A DNA stretch of 46,509 bases from Nocardia seriolae NBRC 15557 (GTDB lineage Bacteria; Actinomycetota; Actinomycetes; Mycobacteriales; Mycobacteriaceae): assembly GCF_007990715.1 (NCBI RefSeq), contig NZ_BJWY01000049.1, positions 1 to 46,509 of the forward strand. Direction: 5' to 3'. The notes below the pieces were generated by a model. The model did not search any database and had not been told where the DNA came from. It saw only the letters and a program-made list of their open reading frames with translations. This document shows positions 1 through 8,036 of this stretch, piece by piece (the first letter of the stretch is position 1; the number at the start of each line of letters is the position of its first letter). The position numbers were made by a program, and so were the translations under genes.

Positions 1-558
1 AGTATTAGGCCCACCGACGACCCGCCGCAATGCTGCCTCATCGATCACCAGCCGCGCGTCGGCGGGCTTCCGCTTTCGCAAGATCAAGGACTGCCGCCGA
101 ATCCGCAATTGGACGCGGCGCTCGACCGCCTCGGGCGACTCGTATGAGAAGTACGTGTGGTCCAACGCCCGCGCGTACTCCGGTGTCTGAAACAGACCAG
201 ACACCATGTCAGGCCGATAGATGGTCAGCCGCTCGGCCGCAGACTCCAGACCGACGTAGACGTTGAACCCGGCCGGAATCAGATCCCCGTACTCGTGCCA
301 CCAAGATTTCGCATTGGCCTGCTGCGCCAGCCCTTTCAGCGGCTCGACATAGTCCGGCGCATCGTAGATCCGGCACAACTCCTCGATATCCCGCAACTGG
401 ACCCGATCGGTGGCACCACTCTCGAGCCGCTGCAAGCTGCCAGACCCGCGCTCGGCCAACTTGGCCGCCTGCACGATCGTCAGCCCGCATTGCTGCCGCA
501 ACTCCCGCAAGTACCGCCCGAGTTGGCGGCGAGGCAGATTCGTGGAGCGCTTCGACAT
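1..558 (-). CDS. XRE-family HTH regulator with DUF5753-type domain (partial, runs off window start)
   Basis: The frame stays open from the ATG at 558 to the first base of the window (186 codons), so the C-terminus is missing. The N-terminal 65 or so residues form a lambda-repressor-like HTH (RQLGRYLRELRQQCGLT, then a Q-x-LE recognition-helix region). The rest contains WWHEYGDLIP and Y-x-x-x-MVSGLFQTPEYA, typical of the DUF5753 domain of actinobacterial Scr1/WhiJ-like regulators. GGAG lies about 9 bases upstream of the ATG. The gene is divergent from the small membrane/winged-helix pair at 778-1252. Such regulators often sit beside small DUF397-type partners; none is visible here, but it could lie beyond the edge. 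The family call is firm; the target is unknown. Confidence 0.8.
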   Translation of the reverse strand, partial: MSKRSTNLPRRQLGRYLRELRQQCGLTIVQAAKLAERGSGSLQRLESGATDRVQLRDIEELCRIYDAPDYVEPLKGLAQQANAKSWWHEYGDLIPAGFNVYVGLESAAERLTIYRPDMVSGLFQTPEYARALDHTYFSYESPEAVERRVQLRIRRQSLILRKRKPADARLVIDEAALRRVVGGPNT

Positions 559-777
559 AACCATCTCCTGGCGTCGGCTCCGAGACCGAATAAATTGTGC
601 GCCGAAATCGGGTGGCGTGCTGGGCAAACGCGCAGATTTCCTACGCGCGCAAAAAATCCGGTTCCCAACCTGCGACCAGCGATGTCCGATAGGCATTACC
701 CCAGTTCCCCGCCACTCCTCCGAGACCACCGCCGGGACCCGGGCCCAGCAACCGACACCACATCGGAAGGCCCCGTA
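559..777. promoter_or_regulatory. Divergent intergenic region between HTH regulator and small membrane protein
   Basis: This 219-base gap separates two divergent start codons, so it should hold both promoters. I see no clear sigma-70-like hexamer pair or strong palindrome. Near the right end GGAAGG precedes the ATG at 778 and acts as its ribosome binding site. Confidence 0.35.
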
Positions 778-1071
778 ATGCCTTGGGACACCTGGCCCCT
801 ACTGACCATCGCCATCCTCTGCGGCAGCACCATCCTCTGGTCGTGGTGGGGCTTCCACACCCAATCCCGCCCACCGCAGCCCACCCACCTACGCCCCTCC
901 ATCATCGGCGGCGGCTACCTCGAACTCCCCTGCCAAACCGCCCACACCTCCGGCCGCCACCGCCGCACATCCCCCGAACCCACCACAGCACAAGACATCT
1001 CCATCCCCTCACCAGAAGGCCCCTCACATGACCCCCGCCGAGGTAGCGGTTCTGTCCGCCCTCACCCCTGA
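778..1071 (+). CDS. Small single-pass membrane protein of unknown function
   Basis: The product is 97 residues. Residues 5-25 (TWPLLTIAILCGSTILWSWW) form one hydrophobic segment; the rest is a proline- and histidine-rich tail with no domain I recognise. GGAAGG lies 8 bases before the ATG. The next gene, a winged-helix protein, begins inside its last 44 bases, so the two are probably translated together. A comparable arrangement, a small protein directly before a winged-helix gene, occurs at the other end of the window (46100-46509). Codon use is C-rich like its neighbours, so a shadow frame cannot be fully excluded, but the good ribosome site supports a gene. Confidence 0.55.
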   Translation: MPWDTWPLLTIAILCGSTILWSWWGFHTQSRPPQPTHLRPSIIGGGYLELPCQTAHTSGRHRRTSPEPTTAQDISIPSPEGPSHDPRRGSGSVRPHP

Positions 1072-1252
1072 CCACACCCTCACTGCCACCCAAATCCAGC
1101 AGTTCGCCACCCTCACCAGCTGGCGCACCCGAAACGCCCTCGCCCAGCTGGAATCTCAGGGCCTGATCATCCCGACCCAACCTCGCGGCCGGTGGCGAAT
1201 CACGCCGCGCGGACGCACGGCACTCACGATGAAAGCTCGCAGATTCGGCTGA
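1028..1252 (+). CDS. Small winged-helix (MarR-like) DNA-binding protein
   Basis: This 74-residue protein is essentially one winged helix. Helices at residues 4-12 and 19-27 (TATQIQQFA) lead to a recognition helix (SWRTRNALAQLESQGLI) and a short wing (RGRWRITPRGRTAL). GAAGG lies 8 bases upstream of the ATG. It overlaps the small membrane-protein gene by 44 bases. There is no ligand or dimerisation domain, so it is probably a minimal regulator of its own cassette. The gene at 46100-46357 has the same architecture. Confidence 0.7.
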   Translation: MTPAEVAVLSALTPDHTLTATQIQQFATLTSWRTRNALAQLESQGLIIPTQPRGRWRITPRGRTALTMKARRFG

Positions 1253-1369
1253 TGCGCCACCACACACGGATCCTGCACGTCGCGCAGGTTGCCGGAAAAC
1301 CCGTTGACGGGTGCGGTGGCTGCTGCTAATTTTCGTGAGGCCGTGACAGAGAACGAGGAGGTGGTATCC

Positions 1370-1423
1370 GTGAACGCAGTATCGACATGGGTGCTCCCCT
1401 TTGGGGTCATGGTCGGGCGGTAG
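1370..1423 (+). CDS. Putative 17-codon leader peptide
   Basis: A strong ribosome site (GAGGAGG, about 1357-1363) precedes a GTG start at 1370 that opens a frame of only 17 codons, reading V-N-A-V-S-T-W-V-L-P-F-G-V-M-V-G-R, then TAG at 1421. The frame overlaps or directly precedes several competing inverted repeats and ends 44 bases before the hydrolase start at 1468. That layout is typical of ribosome-mediated attenuation. No run of one regulatory amino acid is visible, so the sensed signal could be an antibiotic or a stall sequence rather than amino-acid starvation. The call is inference from architecture; I do not recognise the peptide. Confidence 0.45.
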   Translation: MNAVSTWVLPFGVMVGR

Positions 1424-1467
1424 GTCGCCCGGGAGCGCCGTTTTGAGCACTCCCGAAAGGCACTATC
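1385..1467 (+). promoter_or_regulatory. Competing hairpins, possible attenuator before hydrolase
   Basis: Several mutually exclusive pairings are visible. CCCC (1397) can pair with GGGG (1402) around a TTT loop. CGGGCG (1415) can pair with CGCCCG (1426). CGGGAG (1430) can pair with CTCCCG (1450). GTGCTC (1391), inside the leader frame, can instead pair with GAGCAC (1445). Ribosome position on the 17-codon frame would decide which forms. There is no U-tract, so the effect may be on translation of the hydrolase, whose site (GAAAGG) lies next to the last arm. Confidence 0.35.
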
Positions 1468-2203
1468 GTGCAAATCATTTCTGAAAAGCGTTTCGATAAC
1501 GGCGTTCTCGAGCGTGAATTCACCCTTGGCGAGATTCCCGGCATCCTGTGGACGCCCGAATCCGTATCCACTCCGGCACCGCTGATCCTGCTCGGGCATC
1601 CCGGTGGTCTCCAGAAGATGTATCCCCGGCTGGCTGGCCGGGGCTCGGCAAGCTGCGGCGGAGGGGTTCGCGTCCGCCACCATCGAACTCCCCTGGAACG
1701 GTGTCCGACCCGGTTCGGCTCCGTTCGAGCAGGCTCGCACTGACTTGCACAAGGTACTGGGTGCTGGTGAGCCGGTGACCGACGACATCATCGACCGGCT
1801 GGTCCTCCCGTTGGTCGACGCGTCGGTCCCGGAATGGCGGGCCGCCCTCGACGCCCTGCTCGAGCTGCCCGAGATCGGCGGTCCGGTCGGGTTCTCGGGC
1901 GGGATCATCTCGATCGGGGTCCGGCTGGCGGTGGTCGAGCCACGCATCTCGGCCGCCCTGCTCTTCGCCGGAAGTTACGTCCCCCAAGCCATTTTCGAGG
2001 ATGCCAGGCAGTTCAGCATTCCATTGCAGGTCCTGCTGCAGTGGGACGACGAAGGCAACGACCGACAGATGGCGCTGGACCTGTTCGACGCCTTCGGTTC
2101 GAAGGAGAAGACCCTGCACGCCAATATGGGCGGGCACACCGGCGTCCCGCACTGGGAAGGGGACGCGGGCAACCGGTTCTTCGCCCGGCATCTGCGTCAG
2201 TGA
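1468..2203 (+). pseudogene. Alpha/beta hydrolase interrupted by one frameshift
   Basis: Two frames together spell one alpha/beta hydrolase of about 245 residues. The first (from GTG 1468) gives IPGILWTP and LLGHPGGLQKMYPRL, the beta-strand and oxyanion region. The second resumes at ARQAAAEGFASATIELP and runs to the stop at 2203 through GPVGFSGG (nucleophile elbow, Ser in GFSGG), LQWDDEGNDRQ (acid strand) and NMGGHTGVP (histidine). Removing one G from the GGGG run at 1640-1643 restores a continuous protein. This may therefore be a sequencing error rather than a dead gene. It lies behind a possible leader-peptide attenuator. Substrate unknown; the family often acts on small esters. Confidence 0.75.
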
Positions 2204-2297
2204 ACGTATCAGCCGGTTCAACCTGCCCGCCCTGACCACCGCCTGATTACCGTCTCGTTCTTCGGTTTTTGTCCCTAGAAGGTGATCCGTGCAGTCC

Positions 2298-2325
2298 GGG
2301 GGCCGGAACGCAAGTTCCGGCCCCC
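2298..2325. terminator. Perfect 12-bp hairpin, bidirectional terminator
   Basis: Positions 2298-2309 are the exact reverse complement of 2314-2325, with a GCAA tetraloop. The hairpin lies between two convergent genes, the hydrolase ending at 2203 and the HNH nuclease ending at 2460. No U-tract follows, as is common in high-GC actinobacteria. The rest of 2204-2459 shows nothing else I can name. Confidence 0.75.
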
Positions 2326-2459
2326 AAGTCGCGTCAGCTCAGGTCCGGCAGGGCACCCAACGCAACCACACTTCAGGTACATCCCTTTGCAAGCAATCCC
2401 GTTGCCAGTGATCGACCCGAGTAGTCTTCCCCCGAGTTACACGGCCTCGAGCATCTGTA

Positions 2460-3907
2460 TCACATGTTGTGCCGAGCCCGCCGCCCAGAACGAAACGTCT
2501 TGCGCTGCGCAGGCGTGGTGTAGGCCATCAGCATTGACGTCAACTCCATCACCACCGCCCCCGGATCCAACAACGACCCGACCGCCTCGACCTCGGGTAC
2601 CCCGGCCGCGGTGACCGGCGGCACGAAGGTGCTCGGGAAGAGAAACTCGACGCCTTCGGGAGTCGTGGTAACCGAATCACCAGTAGGCGTGCGCCATTCG
2701 ACCTCCCGCTCCGGGTGGTGAATGACCTGCCAACCATTGGCGTTGTTGTCGGCCAGAGTCTTGAGCCGGTGATGCCGCCGACACCGCGCCCCCAGATTGT
2801 CTTCGGTGGTATGCCCGCCGGACTCGGGATCGGTGTGATCGAACCGGTCCTGATGGTCGAGATCGGTGACCGCGGCCGGGACGTGGCAGCCCGGGGCCCG
2901 GCAGATCCCATCCAGGGCACGCACACGCCGGACAACCTCGGCCCCCGGCCGGTACCGCAATTCCATTCCCGTTTCCGGCTTTTCAATCTTCTCTGTGATG
3001 ATGTCGAAGCGGGCGTGACGGGCAACCCTGCGCGCCAGGTCGGCATCGATGGCCCCCAACCCCGCCAGCAGCGCCGGGTTGTCACGCAGACCGGCCAGCG
3101 TCTCTGCCGAAACACCCACCTGCACAAGGGCCTTACGCGCCTCCGGCACATCGCCATCGCCGACGGCGCGCGGACAATCGGGCCGCCCACACTGGCAGAC
3201 CAGACGCCCCGTCCCATCGGCGAGAGCGACCAGGGCGGCGGCGCGACGCTGCCGGGTGTTGCGCGGATCCCCACTGCACACCTGCGTGGACGCCATCTCC
3301 CGCAGACGCTCGTAGAGGGTCTGCCCACCCACAGCCGGCAAGACCGCGTCCACAACCGCGGTGCCGTTGTCGGCGGCGGTAATGCTCACATACCGCTCCG
3401 CCTCGGCCCCTCGCGCCGCACGGCTTGCCCCTCGGGGTCGGCCTCCAGCAGCCATCGGCGCGCAGTGCGGCGAACCCGCTGCGGGACAGCGCCTTCCGCA
3501 TACGCCACAATCTTGGGCTCCAGCTCGGCGAGCAGTTCTTCGGAGACATTGGTGAGCGTTTCACTGATCGCCCGCACACGAGCCAAGTCGATGCGCCCGG
3601 CCGCGAACGCTTCGCGGGTGGCCGGGTAACGGTGCTCCAGCCCGAGACCGAGCCCGATCAGATTGTCGGCCGACCGCTGCGACATCTTCAACGCGACCCC
3701 GATCTCGGTGGCCGTGCCCTCCCCCGCGTACAGCTGCCCGACCCCCAGATCGAGCTGCTCCTCACGCCGCATCCGATACAGCTCCGTCATCAACGCGGCC
3801 TCTTCGGCCTGCAGCACAGCTATTTCCGAGTGGACCGCGCGCAGCCGCTCCACCACCCCAAGGGCAGCGAAGGCGTCATCAGCGATTTCACTCATACCAT
3901 CGATCAT
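2460..3907 (-). pseudogene. 13E12/DUF222-type HNH endonuclease with one frameshift
   Basis: This is a member of the DUF222-HNH family (REP13E12-like) abundant in mycolata. The N-terminal frame (from 3907 or GTG 3922) carries the helical DUF222 part with MSQRSADNLIGLG and EAFAAGRIDLARVRAI. The second frame holds CRAPGCHVPAAVTDLDHQ and NLGARCRRHHRLK, the HNH zinc and metal residues. The break falls at the CCCC run at 3407-3410 (GGGG on the coding strand); one extra G joins REG to AEAERYVSI. Total length would be about 480 residues. I see no clear ribosome site; the TTCGAA upstream is common before this family. Function: presumed nuclease, often repeat-associated; biological role unclear. Confidence 0.8.
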
Positions 3908-3983
3908 AGTTTCGAAAACCACGACACGGCAGCATGATCAGCGAGACATGCCGGGTAAATCACCGGCTACCAACATGATTCAA

Positions 3984-4691
3984 TCATTGCTTAGTCACCG
4001 GAATATCGGACAGGTGCACATCGTGCGCGACGGCGGTCGCTTCCAGGCCATTCGAAGTGGGCTTGATGGTGGTCAGCTTCGCGCCCAGCGGCAGCTGTTG
4101 CAAAGGCACGGTGAAGGTGAGGGATTGACGGAGCGGGGCCAGTGGAATCGCCGGTCCGCCCGATCTGGGCTTGGCCGAGACCGGTGTGATCTCGATGCCG
4201 TTGTCGGTCGGCGTGACGGTGATGATGACCGTGGCGGGCACCGAAACCCCCGCCACCGAGAACTTCCCGGTCGCGCTCAATCCGTCCGGGCCGTCGGAGA
4301 TCGACTCGAGTTCCTTCGGCGCGTAATGCTGCACCACGTCGTAGGGAACCAGCGCCGTCGCGGTCGCCGTCGCCGCGATGATGTTCGACGCGTGATTCTG
4401 CGTCAGGTCACTGATCGACGCGGTCACATCACTCAGCTTGACATCCACATCCTTGACCGACACCTGCTGCTGAGTCGTGTCCCCGATCCGAATATCGACC
4501 TCGCCGTACTTCCCCTCGACGGCCTGCGTCAGAAACGGAAACCCACCGATCCCGACCCCCGGCTGATTCGGCAGGTCGTACCGGGTCTTGATCTGCCGCG
4601 CAATCTCGTTCTGCGCCACCGTCACCGCCACCCGATCACCCACGACCAGCGCAATCGCCAGCACAACAACGGTTATCAGCAGTGCGCGCAT
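3984..4691 (-). CDS. DUF2993 (LmeA-like) cell-envelope lipid-binding protein
   Basis: The product is 235 residues with one N-terminal membrane segment or uncleaved signal (residues 2-22, ALLITVVVLAIALVVGD), then a periplasmic beta-rich domain. The early IARQIKTRYDLP and GGFPFLTQAVEGKY are hallmarks of the DUF2993 family. In mycobacteria the member LmeA binds phospholipids and supports elongation of lipomannan and lipoarabinomannan. The pmt mannosyltransferase gene lies in this window but far away, so a link is only thematic. It ends 61 bases downstream of the HNH gene start and reads in the same direction. Confidence 0.8.
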   Translation of the reverse strand: MRALLITVVVLAIALVVGDRVAVTVAQNEIARQIKTRYDLPNQPGVGIGGFPFLTQAVEGKYGEVDIRIGDTTQQQVSVKDVDVKLSDVTASISDLTQNHASNIIAATATATALVPYDVVQHYAPKELESISDGPDGLSATGKFSVAGVSVPATVIITVTPTDNGIEITPVSAKPRSGGPAIPLAPLRQSLTFTVPLQQLPLGAKLTTIKPTSNGLEATAVAHDVHLSDIPVTKQ

Positions 4692-4752
4692 GCGCTCATC
4701 CTCTCCGGCATCCCACCATCATGCTGTGAATCGCAGCCGAGGGTCACGCGTG

Positions 4753-5226
4753 TTAGCTCGCGGCGACCGTTCCACTGGGCAGCAGGTGGCGATCCACAAG
4801 CTTGTGCCAACGCCGGTGACGGTAGTGGTAGATCGCTGACGCCACGCGAGTGACCACGGGAGTCCAACGACCGGCATCGATCTCGACGGTGTCGGTGTAG
4901 CGGCAACGACCGGTGGACAACGGCTCGACGTGCAGGGTGTGGTTCCAGGTGGTGATGACACCCCCATGCTCGTGTGTGCGGATCGTTTTCGTGGCCTGGT
5001 CCACATCGATCACCTCGATGGTATGGCGATAGGCGGGAAAGACATGAAACGCGAACAGCCATCCCGTGCCACGTTCCCCGACGCGAAACGGCTCCACCCG
5101 CCCCCGCAGCGCAGGCACGCCGAACAGCCCGCGGCAGACGTACAGAAAAGTGGCCGGAGACTGCATCGCCACCCAGACGCGTTGCGCGTCGATCGGCAGT
5201 TCGGTGTGAATCTCGATGGTGCGCAT
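4753..5226 (-). CDS. SRPBCC (START/Bet v1-like) family protein
   Basis: The 157-residue protein opens with IEIHTELPIDAQRVWVAMQSPATF, the usual first strand and helices of the SRPBCC fold. It continues with WLFAFHVFPAYRHTIEVIDVD and ends with a long C-terminal helix. Such proteins bind hydrophobic ligands, as in polyketide cyclases and aromatase-like proteins. The ATG at 5226 is preferred over 5232 because GAGGA then lies 6 bases upstream. It is divergent from the TetR gene at 5314, and a palindrome between them suggests that TetR controls it. Ligand unknown. Confidence 0.75.
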   Translation of the reverse strand: MRTIEIHTELPIDAQRVWVAMQSPATFLYVCRGLFGVPALRGRVEPFRVGERGTGWLFAFHVFPAYRHTIEVIDVDQATKTIRTHEHGGVITTWNHTLHVEPLSTGRCRYTDTVEIDAGRWTPVVTRVASAIYHYRHRRWHKLVDRHLLPSGTVAAS

Positions 5227-5236
5227 GAACATTCCT

Positions 5237-5273
5237 CATTCCAGAATTAGGATCACCTAAATTCTGTGGAATG
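5237..5273. promoter_or_regulatory. Palindromic operator between SRPBCC and tetR genes
   Basis: AGAATTAGG (5243-5251) faces CCTAAATTCT (5256-5265) across ATCA, and outer arms CATTCC/GGAATG extend the symmetry to 5237-5273. The site lies between two divergent starts (5226 and 5314), the classic place for a TetR operator. The TTAGG half-sites recall the IdeR box, but that box spaces them by nine bases, not four. Confidence 0.6.
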
Positions 5274-5313
5274 ATTCGAGCACCGACTACTCGCATTCCG
5301 ACGGGAGGCCACG

Positions 5314-5928
5314 GTGGCGCCAACCGATCGCTTTCGGCCACGTAGACAGCCGAAACAAGAGCGATCTACCGACACCCGCCGCTGGATCCTCGACGCGGCT
5401 GCTCAGGTTTTCGGCGAGTTCGGCTACGGCGCGGGCACGACCAATCGCATTGCCGAGCGCGCGGGAATCTCGATCGGCTCGCTGTATCGGTACTTCCCGA
5501 ACAAGGACGCGATCCTGCGGGCGCTCATGGAGGAGCACGTGGACGCGGGAGCGGCGCTCTATCAGGAGCGACTCGCCGTGGGGCTACCTCTCGAACTGGA
5601 AGACTGCCTGCGGCTGATCATCAAGGCCACCATCGACAATCACCGCGACAACCCACGCCTGCATCGCGTGCTGTTCGAGGAAGCTCCCCGCGCCCCCGCC
5701 CTGCTCGCACGGCTACACGAATCCGAACAATTCGCTGTCACGTTGGTGACCGCACTCCTCGAACAGCATCCTCAGGTCACGGTCCCGGACGCCGCACTCA
5801 GTGCGCGCATGGTCGTCGTAACGGTCGAGTCGATGGTCCATCGCCTCATCACCGCGCCGAATCCCGTACCCGCACAACAGTTGGAGGACGAAACCGTCAT
5901 CCTGCTGACGCGCTATCTCCGTCGATAA
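5314..5928 (+). CDS. TetR-family transcriptional regulator
   Basis: This 204-residue regulator has a standard N-terminal TetR HTH at about residues 20-66 (TRRWILDAAAQVFGEFGYG, then ISIGSLYRYFPNKDAIL). The rest is a helical ligand-binding and dimerisation domain. The GTG start at 5314 is supported by GGGAGG at 5303-5308. It probably represses itself and the divergent SRPBCC gene through the palindrome at 5237-5273. Inducer unknown, likely a hydrophobic compound bound by the SRPBCC partner. Confidence 0.85.
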   Translation: MAPTDRFRPRRQPKQERSTDTRRWILDAAAQVFGEFGYGAGTTNRIAERAGISIGSLYRYFPNKDAILRALMEEHVDAGAALYQERLAVGLPLELEDCLRLIIKATIDNHRDNPRLHRVLFEEAPRAPALLARLHESEQFAVTLVTALLEQHPQVTVPDAALSARMVVVTVESMVHRLITAPNPVPAQQLEDETVILLTRYLRR

Positions 5929-5940
5929 CCCCGACCGCAG

Positions 5941-6708
5941 CTACATCAACGCGCCGCCGTCGACGCGGAGTTCCGTGCCGGTCATGTAGCGGCCGTCGTC
6001 GGAGGCGGCCATGGCTACGACACCCGCGATGTCTTCGGGCTTGCCCAGCGCGCCGCCCTCGATCCAGCCGGGGAGGCGGGCCATGAGGGACCAGTCGGCG
6101 GCGGCGGGGAGTTCGAGGCCGGAGGTGATGCCGGTGCTGATGCCGCCGGGGACGATATTGACTGCGCGGAGGCCCTTTTTGACGTATTCGAGGGCGATGG
6201 AGTGGGTCAACGCGTTCACGCCCGCCTTCGAGGCGGAGTAGGCGGCCATGTACGGGTTGGAGCCGAAGGCCGCGGTGGAGGAGAAGTTCACGATCACGCC
6301 GTGGCCGGAGTCGATGAGGGCGGGGAGGTTGGCCTGGATCATGAGGAAGGTGCCGGTCAGGTTGACCGCGATGACCTTGTTCCAGGATTCGAGGGGCATT
6401 TCGTGGGTGTGGGCGGCGCGCAGGATGCCCGCGGCGTTCACGAGAACGTCCAGGCCGCCGAGGAATTCGTGGGCCGCGGCGGTGGCGGTGCGGACGGCCT
6501 CCGGATCGGAGATGTCGAGGGTCAGGGTGCGCAGCCGCTCGCGCTGGTCGGCGGGGACGGCGTCGACGGTGGCGGCCAGTCCGGCCGCGTTCGCGTCGGC
6601 GGCGACCAATCGCGCCCCCTCTTCGAGCAATCGCAGGGCCACGCCCTGGCCGATGCCCGATCCCGCTCCGGTGACAAGTACTCGACGGCCTTCGTATCTG
6701 CGCGACAT
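5941..6708 (-). CDS. Short-chain dehydrogenase/reductase, possible steroid enzyme
   Basis: The 255-residue protein is a classical SDR. It has the nucleotide-binding motif TGAGSGIG at residues 13-20, NAAG at 91-94, serine 143-144 and the catalytic pair Tyr157 and Lys161 (YSASK). The ending TGTELRVDGG is typical. The promoter is unusually clear (TTGACG, 17 bases, TAATTT), with the ATG 7 bases after the -10, so the mRNA is probably leaderless. A 14-base match to the KstR operator pattern overlaps this promoter, pointing to sterol or steroid metabolism. The exact substrate cannot be read from sequence. Confidence 0.85.
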   Translation of the reverse strand: MSRRYEGRRVLVTGAGSGIGQGVALRLLEEGARLVAADANAAGLAATVDAVPADQRERLRTLTLDISDPEAVRTATAAAHEFLGGLDVLVNAAGILRAAHTHEMPLESWNKVIAVNLTGTFLMIQANLPALIDSGHGVIVNFSSTAAFGSNPYMAAYSASKAGVNALTHSIALEYVKKGLRAVNIVPGGISTGITSGLELPAAADWSLMARLPGWIEGGALGKPEDIAGVVAMAASDDGRYMTGTELRVDGGALM

Positions 6709-6714
6709 GGCGAG

Positions 6715-6743
6715 AAATTAGAACAAGTTTCACAGCCCGTCAA
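6715..6743 (-). promoter_or_regulatory. SDR promoter overlapped by a KstR-like box
   Basis: On the minus strand, TTGACG (6738-6743) and TAATTT (6715-6720) are separated by exactly 17 bases. TAGAACAAGTTTCA at 6719-6732 (plus strand) fits the published KstR pattern T-NN-AAC-NN-GTT-NN-A at every fixed position and covers the spacer. KstR is the TetR repressor of cholesterol catabolism in mycolata, so the SDR should be induced by steroids. This is a motif match only. Confidence 0.55.
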
Positions 6744-6871
6744 TGGGTGGCGCGCGAGCATCGGGATAGCTAATTGCCATAGTGTTCTCATACTGGTCCG
6801 TCGTCCAAATGGCTAGACTCGTGCCCCGTATATGACTGGCAATTCGGTCGGGAAAACCTGATGGAGGATTC

Positions 6872-8029
6872 ATGCGGTTGGCTGGTTGGCGGACGCGGGC
6901 ATTCACCGCGGCCGTAGCGTCGACGGGTGCGCTGTTGGCTATGCCGGGCACTCCGGCCCACGCCGAAACTGCGGGCACGACGATCTCGGCCACCCCTGCT
7001 CCCGACGGCTTCCGCGGCCTGAGCAACGGCACCATCATCGACTACTGGACCACCCGCTCCAATGGCGAACCGGTGAAAGCCAGTGGCGCGCTGTTCGTTC
7101 CGCCCGGCCCCGCCCCCGCGGGCGGCTGGCCGATCATGGCCTACGACCACGGCACCTCCGGCATGGGACCGGGCTGCGGCGGGCAGACCGACACCACGAA
7201 GATGAGCCGCCCCAAGGAGGACCAGGTCCTCCAGTACTTCGTGAACAAGGGCTTCGCCGTGGTCGCCCCCGACTACCTCGGGCTGGGCCGCTTCGACACC
7301 GGCCCGCACCCGTACCTGGAGATCAGCACCGAGGCCGGTTCCACCGTCGACCTGCTGAAGGCCGCCCGCGCGACCGATCCGTCACTGGGGCGCACGTGGG
7401 CGGTGACCGGGTTCTCACAGGGCGGGCAGGCGGCGCTGGGCACCGCGCATCTGCAGGCGGCGGCCACTCCCGACCTCGACTTCCGCGGCACCATCGCGGT
7501 GGATCCGGAATCGGATCTGGAGAAGGTGACCCCCTTCGTCGGCCCGTGGGTGCCCGAGATTCCGGGCCAGGCGGGGACCGCGGTGAACGGCTTCGTGGTC
7601 AGCATGCTGGCCGGGCTGCGGGACACCCACCCCGAGGTCGATGTCGACAGCTACCTCACCCCGCGCGGCAAGCAGGCCCTGGACGAGTCGCAGAGCCTGT
7701 GCTTCCTCGACATCATGAAGGTGGTCGACGGCATGGGCATCGGCGACATGCTGTCGCGGCCGCTCAACGATCCGGTCTTCCAGACGGCCATGAACGAGTA
7801 CATGACCGTGCCGGTCAACGGCTATGACGCGCCGATCCTGTTGCTGCTCAACGCCACCGACACCACCGTGCCCTCGCCGTTGCACGCCGCGCTGGCCGCG
7901 CAGTTCGCCGCCAACGGGGTGGACTTCCAGACCGTGGTCGGCACCGGCACGCACACCCAGCTGAACCCGCAGATGTGGGATGCCATCGGGGCGTTCACCG
8001 ATCGGATCCTGGCGACGCCCGCGAAGTAG
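6872..8029 (+). CDS. Secreted lipase/esterase of the secretory-lipase (LIP) family
   Basis: The product has 385 residues. A Sec signal peptide ends near residue 31 (TPAHA-ET). The alpha/beta-hydrolase core has the nucleophile elbow GFSQGG with Ser182, an acid strand LLLLNATDTTVPSP, and His in GTGTHTQLNP. YDHGTSGMGPGC and APDYLGLG match the secretory lipase family, which acts outside the cell on acylglycerols or other esters. ATGGAGG precedes the start. A close paralogue lies at 9738-10910, and a different secreted peptidase-like hydrolase lies between them in the opposite direction. The two lipases share long identical stretches, so they derive from a duplication. Confidence 0.85.
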   Translation: MRLAGWRTRAFTAAVASTGALLAMPGTPAHAETAGTTISATPAPDGFRGLSNGTIIDYWTTRSNGEPVKASGALFVPPGPAPAGGWPIMAYDHGTSGMGPGCGGQTDTTKMSRPKEDQVLQYFVNKGFAVVAPDYLGLGRFDTGPHPYLEISTEAGSTVDLLKAARATDPSLGRTWAVTGFSQGGQAALGTAHLQAAATPDLDFRGTIAVDPESDLEKVTPFVGPWVPEIPGQAGTAVNGFVVSMLAGLRDTHPEVDVDSYLTPRGKQALDESQSLCFLDIMKVVDGMGIGDMLSRPLNDPVFQTAMNEYMTVPVNGYDAPILLLLNATDTTVPSPLHAALAAQFAANGVDFQTVVGTGTHTQLNPQMWDAIGAFTDRILATPAK

Positions 8030-8036
8030 GCGCGAA

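Noticed and set aside
5243..5265. IdeR iron box (TTAGG...CCTAA)
   Set aside because: Half-sites are separated by 4 bases rather than the 9 of the IdeR site, and a TetR gene sits next to it.
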